DNA of 22,393 nt from Penaeus vannamei. Its lineage: Eukaryota > Arthropoda > Malacostraca > Decapoda > Penaeidae. Under the pieces are notes generated by a model, which was not told where the DNA came from, ran no database searches, and was given only the letters and a program-made list of their open reading frames with translations. Shown here one piece after another: positions 1-10,303 of this stretch (within the stretch, counting starts at the first letter, position 1; each line of letters begins with the position of its first letter). The position numbers were made by a program, and so were the translations under genes. The DNA is taken from positions 17,513,829 through 17,536,221 of the forward strand of contig NC_091560.1 of assembly GCF_042767895.1 (NCBI RefSeq), read 5' to 3'.

Positions 1-213
1 GAACATGCCCTTTTGTAGAAGTAGCTGAACCTGTCGAAGTGATGTCATCTGAAAATGTCGGGTCGCAATAAATTTGTTCAGACCTGACAAGTCTAGTACT
101 AGTCATGTTTGTGAGAAGTCTTTCTTGGTAACCTTGAACAATCTGTTTAGGTAGACTGGTCCTGAAGTAATTTCTTTTACATCCATCTCTAGAAGTTCTG
201 GTATTCAATTCAT
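1..213 (-). pseudogene. DIRS-like retrotransposon reverse transcriptase, N-terminal part (runs off left edge)
   Basis: The minus strand from about 213 down to 1 reads as the start of a reverse transcriptase domain. In order it shows VYLNRLFKVTKKD, then LVLDLSGLNKFI, then FQMTSLRQVQLLL. This order (entry strand with a KKD turn, the VLDLS-LN block, a hydrophobic FxM block) fits the reverse transcriptases of DIRS/Ngaro-type elements, which copy element RNA and integrate with a tyrosine recombinase. Catalytic aspartates of later motifs, RNase H and the recombinase would lie beyond base 1 and cannot be seen. A TGA stop (plus positions 103-105) interrupts the frame between the KKD and LVLDLS blocks, so this copy is dead. 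A Ty3-type reverse transcriptase is the alternative; the LVLDLSGLN form favours DIRS. The family call is from memory of motifs, not a search. Confidence 0.6.
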
Positions 214-230
214 AATTGAAGGCCTCACCT

Positions 231-2283
231 TCACCAGATATGAAATCTTGTGTACGGGATGAAGATGGTGGGACTTCCACTCCCAGCACAGGCCCCTCCT
301 GACAATTGATCCTGCCCAACCCTGAGGCCCGGACTCATGCGAACCCAGAAGCATCTCAACACGCGAGAGTCATTTGATGATTCTTGATGGGATAGAGGAA
401 CGGGGCACAATACCTCTTGTACGGGAGGGGGGGCGAAAGGAACAAGAACCAAATGAATTTGTCGTTTCTGATGACATGGAAGCAGAAGCCATACGAGAAT
501 ACCTTGTGATGGTTCCCTCCTTGGTTCAGCCGTCCGAGATAAAGAAGGAAAACGCCCCCTCCAAGAAACAGTGGGTCTACGGCCCCTAATAGGTATCACC
601 CCTCTGAGGGGTAAACCTATTGCGAAGATAGGGGAAAGAGAAAGTTGAATCAGGCAAGGAACAGAAGCAACAAGAGTAGTAACCTCAGGCTCAGCTCCAC
701 AAGGAGAGGAATAAAAAGGAGCCAGACTGAGCAAATGTGGCCTTACAGAGGAAAATTCCCTCATAATTACTGATGAATGCAACCATATGCGAGAAGCAGT
801 AGCATTCTCTGTCAAAGTATATACCGAAGGTATCCATAATAAAACAAGTCCATCCAAGATCTCAGCAATACGAACAAAGGCTGGGGAAGGATTCCACAGG
901 TCTGGAGATATTGACAAGGTTGTTGTCCTTCTCATTAAAAGTGAGTCTCCTAAAAATTAAGAGAGCCGACAAAAAAGGGGCTTTCAGCTGTATGTCTTGG
1001 CAGCGCATCTTCCTGTAGTAAAGAAGATGAGGGAGATGAGAAATAATGAGGAAACGACTCAGACTTTAACTTTAGTTCACATAAAAACTTATCGAAGGAA
1101 GCGAAGTGAGAATCACCATTCCATGGAATTCTGGTAACTGATAAAGGCATAAACGTACATGAAGGCGGCGCTGAATCCTTCACAGCGCTCGAGGCCCAGA
1201 AATCATGTAAGCCGTGTGAAACATCCCCTGAGATAGAAGAATCTTCATGATCAATGTCCCATAACTTATGTCTATAAGAAGAACCTGTGACTCTTACGGA
1301 AGGTTCGTTCTCAGGGGAGGAAACTAAGGTGGCGAGAGAAGCTAAAGAGTCACCCATGCGGCTGACTGTAGGAGAAGAAGAGGAAGTATCATTGTCTAAA
1401 GCTCTAGATGTTCTCCAACAGAAAAATTATTCTCCTTCAAATGAAAATGCCTAAATAAAAATATTGGGTACCTATGAGGGTACTAACTTGCCATCCATAA
1501 CATTATATCGAAACGCTATTAAATTACGGAGCTGGTCAGTGTCTAGCTTCCAGTCGTCATGGATTAAATACCAACCTCCGGGCATACCATCAGGTGGATA
1601 AAGAGAGGAATGAGGCCCCTGGTCTAACAGATCCTCATCCTGAACTGTGAAGTCGATATCCTCCATCTCAGGACAATGTGTCTGTTGTTTGTCAGAAATA
1701 TTGTGTTCACCTTGGTTTGTGTTGAGTATCCTGCTCCAGAGGACGACTAGCAATTAGTATTGTCTCTGAATAATGCCACTGGTGCAACTCCCTTATCGGA
1801 GGATCCTCTCCATCTCCTAAGGATCTCTGACGCTTGGTGTCAAAGGGGTAGGCGAATGTGATCTTGTATGAGTATCTCTAGAAAAAGACCGGTCCCAAGT
1901 AGAACTGGACGAGTCTCGTGATGATCGAGCTCTTTACATACCTGATCCGTCTGAAGGGGGAGTGCTTGTTAGAGGTCCCTCCCCTGGCACACAATGTTTT
2001 CTCCATCCTAGCAAGAAACGTATCCGTGATTGAGGTAAAAAGATGTTCCCAGGAAGACTGCAACGTCTTGCTCTTCCTGTAGGGAAGACGTCGACGGCCC
2101 AGGGATCTGTAGGCGTTGATGGTCTTCGTCCCTCTCTAAACCATAGTCTGAGAGCGAATGTCTTGCTGTTCGTGATATCTGAATCACCTCTAAAGATTCA
2201 CAGGGCAAAAAGGCTGTCCCTGACATCCGAAAGGATTTTGCTGCAATACTAAATCGTTTCATCAGAAGCTTGTATTCAGGCAA
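231..2283 (-). pseudogene. Probable upstream ORF remnants (gag-like) of the DIRS-like element
   Basis: Minus-strand open segments in different frames lie just upstream of the reverse transcriptase: about 2283-2008, 2063-1878, 1753-1472, 1357-950 and 935-231. Several read like decayed protein rather than random sequence: an acidic 1753-1472 piece (EMEDIDFTVQDEDLLDQG, then a WYLIHDDWKLD stretch) and a Ser-rich 1357-950 piece. Switching of frame between adjacent pieces indicates accumulated indels. In DIRS-type elements a gag-like ORF precedes the reverse transcriptase, and position and strand match that. The gag assignment rests on this context only; I recognise no zinc knuckle or capsid motif. 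The 234-residue frame at 231-935 may be partly a shadow frame. The 5' end of the element is not defined; 2284-2516 shows no terminal repeat I can recognise. Confidence 0.35.
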
Positions 2284-2513
2284 AGTCGAACTGGGTGGGC
2301 CTGTTGTGTGTGATTAAGTACAATCCGTAAACGTGGCAAACATCTTTCACACTTTGACGGGGTAAAGACGCGCTCTGATGTACAGGGTGCATGCGATGTA
2401 CAACCCGTGTGACCGTCGTCCTCTAATTTCGCTCAGCCTAATGGTTCAGAGCACACTATAGAAGACTCCGAGCCCAAGTCCTCTGCATCAACCATCGTGG
2501 ATCAGAGATGGAT

Positions 2514-2516
<3 letters not shown>

Positions 2517-2573
<57 letters not shown>

Positions 2574-2578
2574 AGAGA

Positions 2579-2616
<38 letters not shown>
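2517..2616. repeat. (GA)n microsatellite, interrupted by GAAA units
   Basis: About 100 bp of GA dinucleotides with a central block of GAAAGA interruptions (about 2566-2588). Both strands appear open for about 60 codons (Glu-Arg one way, Ser-Leu the other), which is only a property of the repeat. It lies at the upstream side of the DIRS-like element. Confidence 0.95.
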
Positions 2617-2618
<2 letters not shown>

Positions 2619-3343
2619 TGTAGAGGGAAAGTGATCACACACATATATATTCATATCTATGTCTCACAAAAGATAAAGCATTTTGTTATATTTCCATAAG
2701 ATATTATGATAGAAATTTGTTACAATCCACTAAGACATTCATCTTAATCATTATTCATAAAGAAATGGATCCAATGCTAAATGTAATTTTATATTAGGCT
2801 ATTAAGATGTGTGTTTGTATATTGGTAACATTTGTTATTAAATATTTATTATGTTTTGTTGCTATAGAGGAAAATAGTCATAATGATGGAATTATGCCTT
2901 TTCATTCAGATTTCGTACTTGAAGATGTGTTAGAGATCCTCTAATTCATGATAAATTAAACTTGCTGAGTGGTTTGCATCAAGTGTTTCCGCAGCTCTAG
3001 GCACTGGCAAAGGCCAATCCTTATTTACATCAGTCATATTGTCTTTTTCCGTTATTATGCATCCTCAGTTATTGCTCTTGCACATTAATTAATTTCCACA
3101 TGGCAAAGTGACATTTACACACTCCTAAAGGTAATTATGAAGCTGATATGAGCTGAGGAGGGTCGCTACGATAAGCGTCATGAGAGGTTTCGGACTCCCG
3201 TATATGTCTCTCGTACGGAGATGTGTATACGACCTCGGGAGTGTTTTGAAAATACGCTCCTTGCGAGAGACTAGAGAGTAACTTGTTTTACGATATAAAC
3301 AGACCATTTACGCTTTCGTAATACGTTGGTAAATCCGGCCCCA
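2617..3343. other. AT-rich stretch without recognisable genes
   Basis: This is AT-rich to about 3120 and then more mixed up to the minisatellite. Short open frames such as 3125-3307 on the minus strand have no recognisable motif. I see no RNA gene, transposon end or repeat here. Confidence 0.6.
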
Positions 3344-3818
3344 GAGCTGTATGTACTTGTTCATGTTGCATGTGACTTATAACAGTCTCTTACGGCCCGT
3401 GACCCGTGGCAGGCACCGAACGGATCTGTATATACTTATACATGATGCACGTGTCTCATAACAGTCTCGTACGGTCCGTGGCCGTTCTCAGGCACCGAAC
3501 GAAGCTATATATGTTTAGACATGATGCACGTGTCTTATAACAGTCTCGTACGGTCCGCGTCCCTTGACGGGCACCGAACGGAGCTGTACATGCTTGTAAT
3601 ATGATGCACGTGTCTTATAACAGTCTTGTACGGCCCCTGGCCCGTGGCAGGCACCGAACGGATCTGTATATACTTGTACATGTTGCACGTGTCTTATAAC
3701 AGTCTCGTACGGCCCGTGGCTCGTGGCAGGCACCGAACGGAGCTGTATATGCATGTACATGTTGCACGTGTCTTATAACAGTCTCGTACGGCTTGTGGCC
3801 CGTGGCAGGCACCAAACG
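3344..3818. repeat. 79-bp minisatellite, six tandem units
   Basis: The landmark GGCACCGAA starts at 3412, 3491, 3570, 3650, 3729 and, as GGCACCAAA, at 3808. This gives spacings of 79, 79, 80, 79 and 79 bp. Each unit also carries a GAGCTGTAT-like start, a GTGTCTTATAACAGTCT core and a TACGGCCCGTGGC-like block. Units differ by scattered substitutions, so the array is not recent throughout. The period is not a multiple of three, so the minus-strand open frames crossing it rotate through all three frames and do not indicate a repeat protein. The array ends exactly where gag-element copy A begins. Confidence 0.93.
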
Positions 3819-5565
3819 AATGAAAAAAATACATAAACATGATTTTACAAAATGAATAATGTTTCCCTAATTATTAATATTGCATTGTGGTACACTCAAA
3901 ATCACTGTGGGCCATCATTTTATCAGCAGATTTTCAAGTTCTGCGACAGGTTGTCCAAAGAGAACTGAAAACATTTTTTTCCTGGAACTGTAGTTGCTTA
4001 ACAAATTGTTTCTGCATCATGAGCATCATTTGTTCTATCTTCTGCATCAACATTTGCAGTAGGTCCTATCTTTCCTGTGGTGTAGGGGTCGGTGCTGTCA
4101 CTGAAGCAGGTACAGAAGTCGGAACTGTTGTATGTGCTGAAACATGTGTTGTAAATGTCGAAAGCGATGTCGATACCGAAGCAGGTTCTGCAGTCGATGA
4201 CGAAGTAGCAGAAGCTGACACTGGCAATGAAGGGGCCGAAGCAGACCTTGAAGCGGGCGCTGGAGCAGGAGTTAAAACTGGCACTGTAGGGGCTGCCACT
4301 GGAGCAGGAGCTGATGCCGATAGTAAGGCTGGAGACACCGACTGTTTTCGTTCAGTATACCTCGCCAGACTTATTCTCCCAAGCCGAGGGAATTCTGCCT
4401 CATCGTTAAGATGAGGAAATGGGATGGGATTGCGATAAGGCAGAACAGCCTGTTGCTTCTTTAGCAATTTGCTTTTTCTATCGTTCAGATAGTACGCACA
4501 TAATGGAGAGTTTTGATTATGTTAAAGACTGCAACTGACACTTCCTTGGGAGCTGATTACTTTGTGGGGATTTTTTCGGCGCACTCCCTGCTCATGTGAG
4601 CGGCCGCGCAGTACCGGCAACTCGGCTGTCTGCGGGGACAAGCACGTGCACCGTGCCCCCATCTTGAACGGTTGCGCTAAATGGGGCGTGTGATTTGAAG
4701 ACAGCGCACCTGAAAGGAGTCATGCCCTCCCCATTTTTGATGGTTTTGGGGATTTGCTCCCCTTCATATGTGTAAAATCTTTTTATTGTTTTCCGTGATT
4801 TCACTGGTGTCAATTTCCCTCGGGACATTGAACACAATGAGATTTGTACACCGTCATTTGCCATAACCTCTGCTTATTTCGAGGATTTCTCCTGCCGCTC
4901 CAGTCGTGGTTATTCGGGTAAGAATTTCTTCATTCTTACACCATACATATATATTAATTCGACCTAGTTTTAATTCAAGGGCTCCTTTAGTCTTGTTCAA
5001 AGGTGCTATCTTCAGGACTTAAGACACCCAACCGTATTTGTCCCCATGTGTCCCTCCTGGAGTATGCACAAAGATGGCTGGGGGTTAAAAGTTCTGCAGA
5101 CTCATTACTTAACTCTCTTTTTGCCTTTTTCTTTATTCGTTCGTTTTCAGTATTTGTGTCACTTGCTGAGATGTCCATCTCCGTCAACAGAGAAGAACGG
5201 GATTGGGTCGTCATTGTATAAACAGGTGTTCTGTGATCAGATCATTCGCTGAAATGTCGCGCACACACTTCACAAATGCCCATTTACTTTGGGTGTGGTT
5301 AACATAGAGACCGCACAGATTCCTCGTATAACTACTCGTGTATCTGGAATTAATCCATTTCACTGTAAGTAGCTTTGGATCTTCACAGATATTCCATGAA
5401 CATAGCCAAGTACTCATTCAATTGAAATTGAAAGGTCTTTGGAGGCTCCATTGTCTGGGTGATCAGGCAGGCTGAAGTCACACAAGGTCAAAGAGGAAAA
5501 AAAGAACACGTCCTCTATCTGTGATGGTTGGTACAGAACTGGAGAGAGAGAGTGAGAGATCTGAT
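3819..5565 (-). mobile_element. ORF1-only non-LTR-like element, copy A
   Basis: A stretch of about 1.75 kb on the minus strand is repeated, diverged, at 5738-7283 plus 10525-10665 (copy B). In element orientation it begins at a short GA/TC tract (about 5532-5565), then a leader containing the complement of CTGTGATGGTTGGTAC, then a gag-like ORF1 (5214 down to about 3915). It ends about 100 bp after the ORF1 stop. No reverse transcriptase follows; the 79-bp minisatellite starts at the low-coordinate edge. Shared landmarks with copy B include GATTTTACAAAATGAA at 3841 (5769 in B) and CATTGTCTGGGTGAT near 5450 (7245 in B). Either this is an ORF1-only (half-LINE) family or a duplicated truncated element. 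Confidence 0.7.
3915..5214 (-). pseudogene. Jockey-like gag (ORF1) pseudogene, copy A
   Basis: ORF1 proteins of jockey/I-type retrotransposons bind element RNA to form ribonucleoproteins. The likely start is the ATG at 5214 (MTTQSRSSLLTEMD), followed by a Lys-rich stretch and SHLCAYSRRD, the same order as in copy B. Next come IKRFYTYEGEQIPK and FRCAVFKS (within 4864-4592). The zinc-knuckle block lies just after but is out of frame: a base is missing near 4670 relative to copy B (GGTTGCGC against GTTGGCGC). From 4467 to 4066 the frame is open again and becomes Ala/Pro/Ser/Val-rich, much longer than in copy B. It ends in a Gln/Met-rich tail. The third-knuckle Cys codon (TGC near 4529) is kept, while copy B has Tyr there. 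The ORF is broken in several places and is not expected to yield a protein. Confidence 0.7.
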
Positions 5566-5737
5566 TTGAAATTTATTTACAGAGCAGTTTACATTCCCTG
5601 TAAAAAGCCAGGGAAAGATATCCGAGCATCTACCCAATCTAGCTGAACTTATACTGACTTAAGGGCCAAAGTCAAACATTAAGTATACATGCCTGAGGGG
5701 CTACACCTTAGTGCTCGCCTTATTGGTTAACTATCTA
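5566..5737 (-). other. Spacer between gag-element copies, possibly a retroelement 3' tail
   Basis: This 172-bp piece lies between the GA tract of copy A and the low-coordinate end of copy B. It has no counterpart beside the minisatellite at copy A. On the minus strand it contains AATAAA (plus 5572-5577) shortly before the TC tract that opens copy A. It also has a small inverted repeat, TTCCCTG...CAGGGAA, around 5594-5614. It may be the 3' untranslated end belonging to copy B. This is inference from position and signal only. Confidence 0.3.
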
Positions 5738-5853
5738 ATGACTGAAAAATACACATAGGCCTATATATGATTTTACAAAATGAACAGTGTTTCCATAAAT
5801 CTTAATGTTCCATTGTGGTACACTTAAAGTCAGTGTGGGCCATCAGTTGTTAG

Positions 5854-7046
5854 CTAATGATTTTCAGGTTCTGCTACACGTTGTAGAGGGGTAAACCGTT
5901 GTCCAAAGAGCATTGATTTTTTCCCTGGAACTGTAGTTGCTGAGGAAATTGTTACTGCATCATGAGCATTTGTTCTTTCTGCATCAACATTTGCAGTAGG
6001 TCCTGTCTTTCCTGTGAGGTCGGCGCTGGCACTGAAGCAGCACCTGCTGCCGGAAGCCGGAACTGCTGTATGTGCTGAAACATGTGGTGTAGATGTCGAA
6101 AGCGATGTCGATGTCGAATCAGGTTCTGAAGTCGATCCCGAAGTAGCAGGAGCTGAAACATACCTGGCATACCTCGCCAGGTTTATTCTCCCAAGCCGGG
6201 GGAATTCTGCCTCATCGTTAAGACGAGAAAATGGGATGGGACTGCGATAAGGCCGAACAGCCTGTTGCTTCTTTAGCAATTTGTTTTTTCTATCGTTCGG
6301 ATAGTATGCACATAATGGAGAGTTTGTATTATGTTCAAGTCTGTAATTGACACATTTCCTTGGTAGTTGATTACACTGTGTGATTTTCTTGGCGCACTCC
6401 CTACTCATGTGAGCGGTCGCGCAGTACCGGCAACGCGGCTGGTCCCGGGGACAAGTGCGTGCCCCGTGCCCCCATCTCGAACAGTTGGCGCAAAATGGGG
6501 AAAGTGATTTGAAGACAGCGCACCTGAAAGGTACCATGCCACAACAATATTGATGATTTTGGGGATTTCCTCCCCTTCATAAGTGATGATGAGTCGCTGT
6601 GTCATCCTACCATTGAATTAAATGCATTTAGCGTGTAGAATCTTTTTATTGTATTCAACGATCTTTCCCTTGGGGCATCGAATACAACGAGGTTAGTACA
6701 TTGTCCTCTGGCATAAGCTCTGCTTACTTTGAGGATTTCTCCTGCCACTCCGGTTGTAGTTATATGGGTAAGAATTTCTTCATTCTTACACCGTATGTAG
6801 ATATTATTTCGACCTAGTCTTAATTCTATCTTCAGCACTTGAAACACCCAACAGTATTTGTCCCCATGTGTCACTAGCTTTGTGTCCCTCCTGAAATATG
6901 CACACAGATGGCTGGGGGATACAAGTACTGCACTCATTACTTTATTGTCTTTGCTTTTTTTTTTTTTTTGCTCATTCGTTTTCAGTATTCGTGTCACTTG
7001 CTGAGCTGTCCATCACCAACAGAGAAAAACCAGCTTGGGTAGCCAT
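5854..7046 (-). pseudogene. Jockey-like gag (ORF1) pseudogene with zinc knuckles, copy B
   Basis: This is a retrotransposon nucleocapsid-type protein, predicted to bind element RNA. The start corresponds to the ATG at 7046, as in copy A, but a TGA follows after 24 codons (after NTENE). The frame 6997-6602 holds SHLCAYFRRD, NNIYIRCKNEEILTH and IKRFYTLNAFNSMVG. A shift leads to MTQRLIITYEGEEIPK (6605), and another shift near 6540 leads to the last frame, 6537-5854. That frame starts MVPFRCAVFKS and contains CCHC knuckles at residues 16-29 (C-X2-C-X4-H-X4-C) and 36-48 (C-X2-C-X3-H-X4-C). A third at 62-76 has its second Cys replaced by Tyr (residue 65). A Ser/Thr-rich tail ends at 5854. Order and knuckles fit jockey-superfamily ORF1. 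No reverse transcriptase ORF follows. Confidence 0.78.
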
Positions 7047-7281
7047 TGTATACACAGATGTTCTGATGTCAGATCATTCGCTGAAATGTCGCACACAGAC
7101 CTCACATATTTACTTTGGGTGCGGTTAACGTAGAGACAGCACAGATTCTTCATATATTTGGTTTGAATTAATTGATGTTTTTTTCCACTTTCACTGTAAG
7201 TGAACTCTCGTTCACTTGAAATCGAAATGTTTCTGCGGGCCCCATTGTCTGGGTGATTAGGCAGACTGAGGTCACACCAGG

Positions 7282-7296
7282 TCAATCAATCAATCA
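7282..7296 (-). repeat. (TGAT)n 3' tail of the RTE-like element
   Basis: On the minus strand the element ends CCCCCCTTGATTGATTGATTGAC. This is a short tetranucleotide tail starting inside the stop codon. RTE-clade elements commonly end in short tandem repeats rather than poly(A), which supports the class and the 3' boundary. Confidence 0.8.
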
Positions 7297-9134
7297 AGGG
7301 GGGCTAACGCCGACGGGGCGCATAGCCGCATCCACCCTTCGCTTCCAGCCACGAGAATCCCTCATGGCAAGACGCCAGGCAGGGACTCGGCCCATCTCGA
7401 GTTCTTCACGACAGGTTTGATCGATCTGCCCAAGCCACGACCTCCTAGGCCGTCCCACAGGCCTCTTCCACCCATGGTTATCACCCAGGGTCATCCTGAG
7501 GAAAGTGAGCCAGGTGGCCATATAGCCTGAGTTGGCGATCACGGATTGTGCAGATAACAGGTCCTGTGCCAGTCTCACGGTGCAACTGTTGGTTGGAAAC
7601 ATGGTCCAGCCAACAGTACCCCATGATCTGGCGAAAGGACATATTACAAAAGGCTTCAAGACGAGCCTCCAAGGCACAGGATAATGTCCAGGTTTCACTA
7701 CCGTACAGCAAAACTGGTATTATCAGGGCCTTGAAAACCCGTAGATTGGTCCTTCTGCACAGGTACCGACATCTCCAAATACTCTTGTTGAGTGAGTTCA
7801 TGACCCCTGCTGCCAGGCCAATCCGTCTGCTGTCTTCATGGTCTGACAGCCCAGAATTATGAACTACACTACCAAGGTATGTAAAGCTCTCTGTGACTTC
7901 AATGTCCTCGCTGCAAGCACGTACCGACTGAACAGGTTTTCCTAGCGTCTCCAAAGTCCTGGATCTTGGTCTTGGTCCAGGAGACCTCTCGACCCAAGGG
8001 TTTCGTTTCATTGCTAAATGCATCCAGAGCCTCCACTAGGGTCTCCAGAGACTCAGATAGAATAGCAACATCATCAGCAAAGTCAAGGTCTGTAACCTTG
8101 ATATTGCCCAGTGTTGCTCCACAATGACTTTGAACAGTAGCTCTGCCCAGTATCCAGTCAATGCAAGTGTTGAAATGAGTTGATGCAAGGACACAGCCTT
8201 GCCTCACTCCTGAACTAACAGGAAAGAAGCTCGACAGGCCCCCACCACACTTTACAGCACTTTCAGTACCAGTATACAGGCTTGCTATAAGTCCATTAAT
8301 CCTTGTTGGAATTCCTCTCAGTCTCAGGATCTCCCAGAATGATTCCCGATGCACCGTGTCGAACGCCTTCTTGAAGTCGATGTAGGCTGCAACTAACCCA
8401 CGCCCGAACTCACGATGGCGTTCTACAATGACTCGAAGCGCGAGGATACGGTCTATTGTAGACTTACCAGGTGTGAATCTGGATTGCTCCAGTCTCTGAT
8501 GCCTCAGTATATGGTCTCTGTTACGTTTCAGAAGGATGTGGGCGAGAACCTTGCCTGGTATACTGAACAGTGTGATGCCTCAGTGATTGCTACAGTCCCA
8601 ATGGTCCCCCTTCCCTTTCCAGAGAGGGATGACCACACATCTCAACAGGTCAGGAGGAACGGTACCGGACCGCCAGATGGCAGCCAGGACAGCATGTAAC
8701 CCCCGCGCCGTAGGTTCACCACTAGCCTTTAACAGTTCAGCTGGTATGCCGCAGATACCTGCTGCTTTACCACTCTTCAGCTTGGAGATTGCCCCCCTAA
8801 CTTCAGTTAGGGAGGGAGGATCCTCACTGATGGGTGGGTCCGGCAACGAGGTCTCGACACTCTGCGCATCTAAGTTAACTGCTGGTGGGTCAACCTGATA
8901 CAACTGCTCAAAATACTCAGCCCAGCATTCTCGCATCACAACAGGATCTGAAACGATCTGACCACTTACTAAGCGAACTGCTGTCGCCTGTGAAGAGGGC
9001 TTGGAGTTCAGCTTTCTCAGGGCTTGGTATGCAGGACGAAGGTCATTTACTAAGAAATGGCCTTCTACTTCCTCTGCAAGACTCCTAGCAAACTGTTCCT
9101 TGTCCCTTCTTAACAGAGACCAAGTTCTGCGCAC
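7294..9134 (-). pseudogene. RTE-like reverse transcriptase and C-terminal region (broken)
   Basis: This copies element RNA at the nicked target. From 9134: LKSGKAAGICGIPAELLKASGE (in parts: LKSGKAAGICG, IPAELLKASG) and VVIPLWKGKGDHWDCSN, then a TGA at 8580-8582. The same frame continues without further stops to 7899. It includes AYIDFKKAFD (aspartate motif A, 8358-8384), SSGVRQGCVLA and DFADDVAIL (motif C FADD, 8070-8081), so the catalytic aspartates are intact. A frameshift near 7950 leads to the frame 8023-7481, with SFTYLGSVV, LLYGSETWTL, and LRLYGHLAHF. Another near 7500 leads to the last frame, with RPVGRPRRSWLGQ and RDSRGWKRRV, ending at a TGA (7294-7296). That stop is itself part of the (TGAT)n tail. 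The YGSETW and GRPRRSW blocks are typical of RTE relatives. Three visible lesions in about 600 codons suggest moderate age. Confidence 0.88.
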
Positions 9135-10303
9135 AAGACCAGTGCAATTCCCGATCCCCTGTCAGACGAGCCGCACGACAAGCATCTGTGACTTCCAGTG
9201 TCTCCTGCGGGATGAAATTCTGTATTGCTCTTGGGCGTACACCAATCGTATCTTGAGCTGCATCAAGCGTTTCACGCTAAAAGGTATCCCACAGGAGAAC
9301 AGGGTCCGTCAGACTGTCGAGCCTTGTGAAATGATCAGAGATTGCCTCAGCAAACTCACGTGCACACTCCCCCTCCCATAGCCTGTCCAAATGGAACACT
9401 CTAGGCTGATCATTTGACCGCTGGGGAGTTTTGAAGTGGACCTGGAGGGTAGCCACAACCAATCTATGGTCAGTACCACAGAACTCAGCACTCCTGTACA
9501 CCCTGCAATTCTGGAGGATTCTCCAACGAGTATGTGGTCGATCTCCTTGGCTGCATTACTCGCATTGCTGTACCATGTCCAACAATGTGAGTCCGGGCGC
9601 TGCTACCAGGAGCCAGAAATCCTCAATTTCTGGGACCTAGCAAAGTCCCAGAAAAGGAGGCTTTTCTCACTACCGGCATCAGCCCCTGAGCAGACATCTC
9701 ATAGCCAGCTCGATCACAACCAGATACCGCACTGAAGTCACCTAGAACAATGCGAATATCTCGCCAGGGACATCTGTCTGCCACAGATGCAAGTTTGGCA
9801 TAGAGCATCTCTTTCACGTCAAGTTTACAAACATCAGTAGCAATAAGAGACATGAAGTCAAAAGAGAGCTTCAATCTCAATACCATTATACACTCATCAA
9901 CAGGAGTAACCTCTACTACCGAGGGCTGGAGTCTGTTGGAGATGGCAATGGCTACTCCCTGGAGGTGATGACCGTCGCTGCGGCCCGACCAGTAATAGGT
10001 GTAGCCACCTACACAGGTCATGCCACTGCCAGGTCTCCTCACCTCTGAGAGAGCAGCCACCTCAACTCTCAACCTCCCCAATTCTCTCAGCAGCAGAGGC
10101 AACCGATCATCCTGGCGTAAAGAACGGACGTTCCAAGCCCCCACCCTGACTTCCCGCCTGAGATTCAACCTTGGGCAGTTACTCCGGGTGGATGCCACCT
10201 CTGCCACGCCCGCCGACGCTGCCCCACATAAAAGGGGGTGGCGGGCTGCGGGCCCCATCATCCACCTGTGAGGTTCCCAAGGGCTTTCTCCCACAAGCTT
10301 CAC
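9130..10303 (-). pseudogene. RTE-like APE-type endonuclease domain (broken)
   Basis: This is the endonuclease that nicks target DNA to prime reverse transcription. In the frame 10303-9623 (226 codons, opening with GTG) the domain starts near residue 52: GAWNVRSL at 55-62 (metal-site Asn 58), LSEVRRPGSG at 85-94 (catalytic Glu 87), YYWSGRSDG, GVAIAISNR, then VLGDFSA at 186-192. The family norm at that last point is GDFNA, so the catalytic Asn is replaced by Ser. The block before TDVCKLD looks shortened. A shift moves the frame to 9501 and below, where GTDHRLVVATL supplies the DHR catalytic His motif. A TAG at 9277-9279 follows ...LLWDTF, after which the linker reads on (RETLDAAQDTIGV...) to about 9130. 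Inactive as read. Motif identities are from family knowledge. Confidence 0.82.

Noticed and set aside
2456..2699. Long Ser-Leu and Glu-Arg open frames across the GA tract
   Set aside because: Dinucleotide repeats are open on both strands by nature; there is no flanking coding signal. The same holds for 10403-10685.
3515..3815. Repeat peptide frames (YETVIRHVQHV type) on the minus strand
   Set aside because: They are translations of the 79-bp minisatellite; the frame rotates each unit and no start, stop or context supports a gene.
3344..3818. CRISPR-like array
   Set aside because: The whole 79-bp period is repeated with scattered changes; there are no unique spacers, and the DNA is eukaryotic.
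3887..4414. 175-codon plus-strand frame rich in Ala, Gly, Glu and Asp
   Set aside because: It is the antisense shadow of the Ala/Pro/Ser-rich tail of the copy A gag, which has a matching homologue in copy B on the minus strand.
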